A stretch of DNA of 5,582 nucleotides from contig JACPOX010000008.1 of NCBI GenBank assembly GCA_016191305.1, positions 1 to 5,582 of the forward strand. The letters run 5' to 3'. The DNA comes from Legionella longbeachae. GTDB taxonomy: Bacteria; Pseudomonadota; Gammaproteobacteria; Legionellales; Legionellaceae. The notes under the pieces are model-generated. The model did no database searches and was not told where the DNA came from. It saw nothing but the letters and a program-made list of their open reading frames with translations. Shown here piece by piece: positions 1 to 4,984 of this stretch (position 1 is its first letter; the number at the start of each line of letters is the position of its first letter). Both the position numbers and the translations under genes were made by a program.

Positions 1-1580
1 AAATACAAGGAACACAACCTGGGGACAGAGTATTATTATTATTCTCTCCAGGGCTTTCATTTATTCAAGCCTTTTTTGGTTGTCTTTATGCAGGTTGTAT
101 CGCCGTGCCAATTTATCCTCCAGCTCAAGCCAAATTATTAGAAAAAGCTCATCGAATAATTAATAATTCGAAACCTGTATGCGTTCTTATGACCGCAACT
201 CATCTGACTAAATTTGCGGTTTTCAATAAAAAAGGCAAACCGCACCTAGACAAAGTCCCTTGTCTGGCCATAGACACTATAGAACTAGCCATGAGCACTC
301 TTTGGCGGCCTCCACTCATTAGAGAAAATGACATTGCTTTTCTCCAATACACCTCTGGCTCAACCATGCACCCCAAGGGAGTCATCGTCAGCCATAAAAA
401 TTTGCTGGATAACATTCATAAAATATATACTGCTTTTGAGTTAAATGAAGAAACCATTTCATTTAGTTGGTTACCTCCTCATCATGATATGGGATTGATA
501 GGTTATATTTTGACTCCGATTTATGCAGGTATACCAGCCTACTTAATGTCTCCTTTTTCTTTTTTACAAAACCCTCTCTCTTGGTTACAAAACATTAGTA
601 AATACAAAGCTACCATTAGTGGCAGTCCTAATTTTGCCTACGATTATTGTGTTAAACGCATTAAGGAAGAGAAAAAGCAAGGTCTAGACTTAAGTTCGTG
701 GCGCATTGCATCCAATGGCGCAGAACCTATTCGTCAAGAAACTTTAGATAATTTTTATCACGCCTTTAAAGATTATGGCTTTTGCAAAGAAACATTTTAT
801 CCCTGTTACGGTTTGGCTGAAGCGACATTATTAGTTACTGGCAATATGCCAGGTACTTTATACAATACACTCACTTTAGCCAAAGAACACTATCAGGATC
901 ATTGCGTTCATTTTGTAGAAGAAGAAAGCGCTCAGTGCCAAAGCTTAATTAGTTGTGGCCGGTTGATACAAACAGTAAAAATTGTTGATCCAGAAACATT
1001 ATCCCTTTGTGACAATGATCAAATAGGTGAAATTTGGGTACATAGTGCCAGCGTAGCTCAAGGATATTGGCATCAAGAAGAAGAAACAAGAGCATCATTT
1101 CAAGGTAAAATTCAGGGAGATTCAAGCAATCAAATATATTTAAGGACCGGTGATTTGGGTTTTGTTCATGATAATGAGTTATACGTCACCGGACGAATCA
1201 AGGATTTAATTATTCTCTACGGAAAAAATCATTATCCTCAAGATATTGAATACACCATTTTGCACGCTCCAGTACATAAGCTTTTAGGCAAATGTGCTGC
1301 GTTTGTCATCCAAAAAGAACATGAATATGAACTTACAGTGATGTGTGAGATAAAAAACCGTTTTATTCAACCCGAAGAGCAAGAGGCTCTATTTAATTCT
1401 ATTTTTGAATTGATTTATCAAATGCATCAACTTGAAATTCATCATATTGTTCTTATCCCACTTAAAGCCATTCCCCATACCACAAGTGGCAAAATTCGTC
1501 GAAATTTCTGTCGGAAGCACTTATTGGATAGTACACTACCCGTAATAGCCACTTGGCGATTAAATAAAATTGAGAGGTAA
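1..1580 (+). CDS. Fatty acyl-AMP ligase (FAAL), 5'-truncated by window edge
   Basis: Adenylates a free fatty acid with ATP and, as family members do, hands the acyl-AMP to a carrier protein rather than to CoA; cytoplasmic. The frame is open from base 3 to the TAA at 1578-1580 (525 residues visible; residue 1 = codon 3-5). The GTG at 105 is not the start: the 34 codons before it encode the conserved FAAL stretch GDRVLLLFSPG...FFGCLYAG. About 60 N-terminal residues are probably missing (family about 580 aa). Motifs: P-loop TSGSTMHPKG (117-126), SWLPPHHDMG (155-164), SGSPNFAYD (206-214), FYPCYGLAEA (265-274), YLRTGD (379-384), GRIKDLIILYGKNHYPQDIE (397-416), and SGKIRR with catalytic Lys497. About 104 residues separate the GLAEA and RTGD motifs, against about 61 in the next gene, which fits the FAAL-specific insertion. 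Oddity: the glycine usual after TSGST is Met. It strongly resembles Legionella FAAL from memory. The next gene begins 4 nt later. Confidence 0.95.
   Translation, partial: IQGTQPGDRVLLLFSPGLSFIQAFFGCLYAGCIAVPIYPPAQAKLLEKAHRIINNSKPVCVLMTATHLTKFAVFNKKGKPHLDKVPCLAIDTIELAMSTLWRPPLIRENDIAFLQYTSGSTMHPKGVIVSHKNLLDNIHKIYTAFELNEETISFSWLPPHHDMGLIGYILTPIYAGIPAYLMSPFSFLQNPLSWLQNISKYKATISGSPNFAYDYCVKRIKEEKKQGLDLSSWRIASNGAEPIRQETLDNFYHAFKDYGFCKETFYPCYGLAEATLLVTGNMPGTLYNTLTLAKEHYQDHCVHFVEEESAQCQSLISCGRLIQTVKIVDPETLSLCDNDQIGEIWVHSASVAQGYWHQEEETRASFQGKIQGDSSNQIYLRTGDLGFVHDNELYVTGRIKDLIILYGKNHYPQDIEYTILHAPVHKLLGKCAAFVIQKEHEYELTVMCEIKNRFIQPEEQEALFNSIFELIYQMHQLEIHHIVLIPLKAIPHTTSGKIRRNFCRKHLLDSTLPVIATWRLNKIER
1572..1577 (+). 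promoter_or_regulatory. Shine-Dalgarno site that fixes the start of the second ligase
   Basis: GAGAGG lies at 1572-1577, seven bases before the ATG at 1585, within the last codons of the FAAL gene. The longest open frame would begin at a TTG at 1570-1572, which overlaps this site and has no good ribosome-binding site of its own. The ATG at 1585 is therefore preferred. Confidence 0.8.
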
Positions 1581-1584
1581 AAGC

Positions 1585-2937
1585 ATGCAATTTTTAACTA
1601 AAGATTTCCCCAAAAAAATTGCATTAAGCTTTGAAGAACAAAATTTAAGCTTTGCTGAGTTAGAAGCAAAAATACAAAAGATGTCTTTACAATTAAAAAA
1701 ACTACCTACAGGAATTCTCATTCTCCAGGCACTATCTCATCCCCTTTTTATTATTCAATTACTAGCCGCTTTACATATTGGCAAACCTGTTGCACTCCTC
1801 GCTCAAGAATTTGACCAGGAAAAGAGAGCTATTTTAAGTACTCATATGACCATTGATAGGCACGGTGAGCTCTTAGAACTACAAGAAAATAAACTAAAAT
1901 GTCATCCTGAGTTAGCCTTAGCGCTCTTTACTTCCGGTAGTACTGGGCAAATGAAGGCCGTACAATTATCACAGAAAAACATTGCAGCCAATTGCCAAGC
2001 CGTGATTAAAGCTTTGGAGTTTTCTAGAATACAAGATCAATTACTATTTTTACCCTTATCCTACTCTTTTGGTCTTCTCGGTCATTTGCTTCCGGGATTA
2101 AATGCGGGAATCACTACCAAGCTTATTACACAATTTACTGATATTAAAACCCTGTTAGAAAGCCCAGAGGTTCCGCAAATGTGGAGTGGAGTCCCTTCTC
2201 ATTGGGTAGCAATCAGTAAAATAGCCACCGTCTATCCTGAAAGTGCTGCAAAAATAACAGCCGTTGTTTCTGCAGGAGCTCCCTTGACTACAACATTACG
2301 CTCCAGCCTGGTGGATACCTTTCCCAATGCCATAATTTATAATAATTACGGTCTAACTGAAGCTTCTCCGCGTGTACTGACCTATTCCAGCAGAGATCCT
2401 TTATTTCTTGAAGACTATGCCGGTTATCCTGTAGGTGATTGGCAAGTTCGTCTTTCAGAGGACAATGAATTACTCATCAAAGGCAGCCAATTGATGTTAG
2501 GTTATCTGGGTGAAAAAAAGCAAACTCGAATAGAGAGCGATTGGTGTTATACGGGGGATTTAGCAGAAATACTACCCTCAGGCTTAATTTCAATTAAAGG
2601 TCGAATGGATCATCTGGTGAATATAGGCGGTGAAAAAGTAAACTTGATTGAGATAGAACATAAAATTTGCCAAATTGAAGGGATTAAAGAAGTCATTGTT
2701 CTTCCCTTAGCTGATGAACTGTATGGTATTCGTCTGCTTGCTTGTTTTGAGCAAAATCTTTTGAAACCCAACATCACAGAACAAATACTAACTGAGCAAT
2801 TAAAAAAACATTTATTACCAAAAAAATTTCCCATTAATGTGCAATTTTTAGAAACACTTCCCCGTAATCAACATGGGAAACTCGATAGAAAAGCACTACT
2901 CTTATTAAGCAAGAAGGAAAATATCAATGCCCACTGA
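1585..2937 (+). CDS. Compact AMP-forming acyl-CoA/acyl-ACP synthetase (ANL superfamily)
   Basis: An adenylate-forming ligase that activates a carboxylic acid with ATP and probably completes transfer to a thiol (CoA or the ACP encoded next). It has 450 residues from ATG 1585, short for a family usually of 500-550; the N-terminal subdomain looks trimmed. Motifs: P-loop LFTSGSTGQMKAV (114-126), YNNYGLTEAS (252-261), YTGDLAE (322-328), hinge GRMDHLVNIGGEKVNLIEIE (339-358), and PRNQHGKLDRKAL (426-438) with catalytic Lys432. The usual PKG after the P-loop glycine reads MKA. The segment between the GLTEA and YTGD motifs is short (about 61 residues), so the FAAL-type insertion is absent. It starts 4 nt after the FAAL stop and its last 11 nt overlap the ACP gene, implying co-expression. 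The acid substrate cannot be read from sequence. Alternatives are an aryl- or amino-acid-activating enzyme. Family assignment is firm; substrate and acceptor are inferred. Confidence 0.9.
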   Translation: MQFLTKDFPKKIALSFEEQNLSFAELEAKIQKMSLQLKKLPTGILILQALSHPLFIIQLLAALHIGKPVALLAQEFDQEKRAILSTHMTIDRHGELLELQENKLKCHPELALALFTSGSTGQMKAVQLSQKNIAANCQAVIKALEFSRIQDQLLFLPLSYSFGLLGHLLPGLNAGITTKLITQFTDIKTLLESPEVPQMWSGVPSHWVAISKIATVYPESAAKITAVVSAGAPLTTTLRSSLVDTFPNAIIYNNYGLTEASPRVLTYSSRDPLFLEDYAGYPVGDWQVRLSEDNELLIKGSQLMLGYLGEKKQTRIESDWCYTGDLAEILPSGLISIKGRMDHLVNIGGEKVNLIEIEHKICQIEGIKEVIVLPLADELYGIRLLACFEQNLLKPNITEQILTEQLKKHLLPKKFPINVQFLETLPRNQHGKLDRKALLLLSKKENINAH

Positions 2938-3160
2938 AAAAATTAGAAATACATTGGAAAAAATTGGCTTGACCAACCTTCCGCAAAACAAACAAGCAAA
3001 ACTGGAACAAGGGGGATTAGACAGCTTAATGTTAGCTCTATTAATCATAGAACTAGAGCGTGAATTCAAAATCAAAATCCCTGTTATCCCTTTGATAAAA
3101 GAGCATTATGAATCTATAGATAGCATCGAAAAGCATCTTATTGGGCTAGGAGTAAAATGA
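2927..3160 (+). CDS. Stand-alone acyl carrier protein
   Basis: A 77-residue carrier protein whose Ser33, in GGLDSLML (29-36; codon AGC at 3023-3025), is the expected 4'-phosphopantetheine attachment site. Length and the predicted helices around the DSL motif (helix I about 3-13, helix II about 32-46, the rest up to about 73) fit the ACP/PP-binding fold. It starts at ATG 2927 inside the end of the second ligase gene, with AAGGA (2914-2918) 8 nt upstream, and its TGA overlaps the ATG of the reductase. Lying between two adenylating enzymes and a reductase/condensing-enzyme pair, it is the likely hub holding the acyl chain. Odd for an ACP, acidic and basic residues balance (11 Asp/Glu, 11 Lys/Arg), whereas housekeeping ACPs are strongly acidic. 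No phosphopantetheinyl transferase gene is visible here, so activation must come from elsewhere. Confidence 0.92.
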   Translation: MPTEKIRNTLEKIGLTNLPQNKQAKLEQGGLDSLMLALLIIELEREFKIKIPVIPLIKEHYESIDSIEKHLIGLGVK

Positions 3161-3912
3161 ATATTTTGCTTACCGGAGGCTCATCAGATATCGCACAAGC
3201 GATTGCCAAAAGACGTTTGCTATTAGGTGATAAAATCATTATCACGAGTTCGAGTAAGGAAAGTCTAAACAAAACGCTTGAAAAATATAGTCAACTGGAG
3301 ATGCAAGTACATGGTTTGGTATATAATTTTTCCAATCCTGAGGCAAGTCAAGAAGATCTGCAGAACATACTCCAAGAACCTTTAGATGGCATAATACTCA
3401 ATGCTTTTACACGGGTTAACCAACTACGCAAATTACATGCATTATCTTATCCAGGATTGCGCACCTACATCGATACTAATTTACATGGTAACATCTGGCT
3501 TATTCATCAATTATTACCTGCGTTATTAGCAAATAAATTTGGAAGATTAATACTCATTTCCAGTGTATCAGCCATTACCGGAACCAGTAGGTATGGTGCT
3601 TATTGTGCTACTAAAGCCGCTTTGGAAGGATTGTTTCTCAATTTGGCAGTCGATTACAGCGCCAATAATATTTTATCTAATATTGTGCGTGTCGGTTTAA
3701 TTAAGACATCCAGGACCGAACAATTTTGGAAAAGAGAAGCTTATCAAGAAAAAATGTCGCAAATTATTCCTCAAGGCATGATGGGAGATGCAACTCAGGT
3801 TGCTGAAGCCATGGATCCCTTATTATCTCAAACTTCTTTTATGACTGGCTCTGTAATCACTGTAAGCGGTGGTTTGCCTCTCATGCGTTCAGAAGGAATC
3901 TTATCATCATGA
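3157..3912 (+). CDS. Short-chain dehydrogenase/reductase, probable 3-oxoacyl-ACP reductase
   Basis: A classical SDR-type oxidoreductase of 251 residues, most likely reducing a beta-keto group on the ACP-bound chain with NAD(P)H. The Rossmann glycine motif is TGGSSDIA (6-13), where TGxxxGIG is usual. Catalytic residues can be assigned as Asn108 (DTNLHG), Ser136 (LISSVSA), Tyr149 and Lys153 (YCATK). After the first strands, TSSSK (30-34) puts a serine-rich/basic patch where NADPH-specific members often bind the 2'-phosphate, a weak hint. NNAG is replaced by LNAF (81-84), and the usual PG after the active site by VG (179-180). The start at ATG 3157 forms an ATGA overlap with the ACP stop, and AGGAG (3148-3152) lies 4 nt upstream, so translation is probably coupled. 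The context beside an ACP and KAS III supports a FabG-like role; an alcohol dehydrogenase role on another substrate is possible. Confidence 0.88.
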   Translation: MNILLTGGSSDIAQAIAKRRLLLGDKIIITSSSKESLNKTLEKYSQLEMQVHGLVYNFSNPEASQEDLQNILQEPLDGIILNAFTRVNQLRKLHALSYPGLRTYIDTNLHGNIWLIHQLLPALLANKFGRLILISSVSAITGTSRYGAYCATKAALEGLFLNLAVDYSANNILSNIVRVGLIKTSRTEQFWKREAYQEKMSQIIPQGMMGDATQVAEAMDPLLSQTSFMTGSVITVSGGLPLMRSEGILSS

Positions 3913-3962
3913 TAACTTCCCTCCAAGATTCTAAAAATGTAATGAAAAGGTACTCATCATGA
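3904..3962 (+). repeat. Direct repeat TCATCATGA bracketing the SDR-KAS III junction
   Basis: TCATCATGA occurs at 3904-3912, covering the reductase stop, and again at 3954-3962, covering the KAS III start, exactly 50 bases apart. Each copy is preceded by a Shine-Dalgarno-like purine run: AAGGA at 3893-3897, and AAAAGG at 3945-3950, the latter 8 nt before the KAS III ATG. The repeated unit therefore looks like a ribosome-entry plus start module. The repeat is seen directly; a duplication origin is inferred. Confidence 0.6.
3909..3962 (+). other. 17-codon mini-ORF linking SDR stop to KAS III start
   Basis: An ATG at 3909 overlaps the reductase stop as ATGA and opens a 17-codon frame (MITSLQDSKNVMKRYSS) whose TGA at 3960-3962 overlaps the KAS III ATG, also as ATGA. 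AAGGA at 3893-3897 sits 11 nt before it, a usable but long spacing. The frame could carry ribosomes across an otherwise untranslated 46-nt gap. It may equally be a by-product of the repeated TCATCATGA. Nothing in the peptide suggests a function of its own. Confidence 0.3.
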
Positions 3963-4969
3963 ATTTATTACAGGCCGAAAAAAAGATTTACCTAAAAGGG
4001 CCTTTTGCCGCATTACCTGACAGAATTATGAACAATCAAGATGTACTGGATTGGATGCATAGTTCACAGAACCCAGCGTTAGTCAGCTTCTCAACAGGTA
4101 TCAGAAACAGGCGTTGGGTTAATGAAGATCAAGCATGTAGCGATCTGGCAGTGCTCGCTGCAGAAAAACTATTTGATGCAAAGCCTTTGGAAAAAAATAA
4201 AATTAACCAAGTTATCCTAGCGACAATTTCAGGAGACTACCTTGCACCACCAACCAGTCCTCTGGTGCAATACCGCCTTGGACTGCAAAACACAGGTGCT
4301 TTTGATATAGGAGCCGCATGTGCTGGTTTTGTAGTGGGTTTGCATACGAGTGCCGCTATCGCTCAAGCAAGCATGGGTTCTATTTTATTGATTGCCAGTG
4401 AAATTCGTTCCAAGTTTTTAAATAAAAACAACTTTGCTACCAGTGTTCTTTTTGGCGATGGTGCTGCTGCCTGTGTTGTCTCTACTGATAAAGAGAATGC
4501 AGAATTTCGTTTTATTGCTTCTGCTTTATTTGCTGATGGCGAAGTCAGTGATACAGTATCAACTCCCGCAGGAGGATCACGTTTACCAGCAGCAAATTGT
4601 GCTAATCAAGAAATGTTTTATATTACAATTAAGGAAAGTACTGCATTATTTGTCAAAGCAGTACATGGTATGGTCGAGGGAGCAGAAGAGTTCCTCAAAG
4701 CGCTAAAGCTTTCACCTGAAGACATCCAATGGTTTGTACCGCATCAAGGTAATAAAAATCTGGTTTTATCAGTTGCAAAGCAATTAGGCTTTTCTGAAGA
4801 ACGCACTATCAAAACAGTGGAAGAAACTGGAAATACCTCTGGATCCAGCGTAGGTATTGCTCTGGATTATCTCCGTGAACATGCTGACATTAAAGTAAAA
4901 GACAAAATTTTACTGGTCGCTGCCGGAGGCGGAGGAATTGCTGCTTGTGCTCTTCTAGAAGTCATTTAA
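3959..4969 (+). CDS. 3-oxoacyl-ACP synthase III (KAS III / FabH-like)
   Basis: A thiolase-fold condensing enzyme of 336 residues (E. coli FabH has 317). It should load an acyl starter on Cys121 and condense it with a malonyl unit to give a beta-ketoacyl product. Visible motifs: TGIRNRR (46-52), GAACAGF with Cys121, LFGDGAAA (164-171), PHQGN with His262 (261-265), GNTSGSS with Asn292 (291-297), and the glycine-rich end AAGGGG (321-326). The full Cys-His-Asn triad argues for an active enzyme. By hand alignment, residues that grip CoA adenine in E. coli FabH (Trp32, Arg151) are Leu41 and Phe159 here, so an ACP- or AMP-bound starter is plausible. ATG 3959 follows AAAAGG (3945-3950) by 8 nt; the gap to the reductase is 46 nt. 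Placed with a FAAL and an ACP, it probably extends the FAAL-activated chain. Acyl-transfer or ester-forming KAS III relatives are an alternative. Confidence 0.93.
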   Translation: MNLLQAEKKIYLKGPFAALPDRIMNNQDVLDWMHSSQNPALVSFSTGIRNRRWVNEDQACSDLAVLAAEKLFDAKPLEKNKINQVILATISGDYLAPPTSPLVQYRLGLQNTGAFDIGAACAGFVVGLHTSAAIAQASMGSILLIASEIRSKFLNKNNFATSVLFGDGAAACVVSTDKENAEFRFIASALFADGEVSDTVSTPAGGSRLPAANCANQEMFYITIKESTALFVKAVHGMVEGAEEFLKALKLSPEDIQWFVPHQGNKNLVLSVAKQLGFSEERTIKTVEETGNTSGSSVGIALDYLREHADIKVKDKILLVAAGGGGIAACALLEVI

Positions 4970-4984
4970 TACTGGGATTAATAC

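Noticed and set aside
31..43. TAT/TTA trinucleotide run as a microsatellite
   Set aside because: It simply encodes the Leu-Leu-Leu of the conserved GDRVLLLF segment of the FAAL.
105..107. GTG as the start of the first gene
   Set aside because: The same frame is open to the left edge and encodes conserved FAAL residues (GDRVLLL, FFGCLYAG) before this codon, so the gene begins outside the window.
200..415. 71-codon minus-strand frame
   Set aside because: Lies wholly inside the conserved P-loop region of the FAAL gene on the other strand; no recognisable protein features.
1570..1572. TTG start giving a five-residue longer second ligase
   Set aside because: It overlaps the GAGAGG ribosome site that correctly serves the ATG at 1585, and the added residues match no family feature.
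1612..1618. A7 run after CCCC near the start of the second ligase as a phase-variable tract
   Set aside because: Several other A7 runs occur in the same gene (2513-2519, 2802-2808, 2820-2826); seven is short for phase variation and nothing marks this one as special.
2610..2834. 74-codon minus-strand frame
   Set aside because: Antisense shadow of the C-terminal domain of the second ligase; Cys/Ser/Phe-rich translation typical of a reversed AT-rich gene.
3979..3985. A_AAA_AAG heptamers in KAS III (3979-3985) and the second ligase (2514-2520), resembling the dnaX frameshift site
   Set aside because: The -1 frame meets a stop soon after each site (KAS III would be cut at its very start), no obvious stimulatory hairpin follows, and A7 runs are expected in an AT-rich genome.
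4434..4706. 90-codon plus-strand frame inside KAS III
   Set aside because: Out-of-frame shadow; the KAS III frame carries FGDG and other conserved motifs across the same bases.
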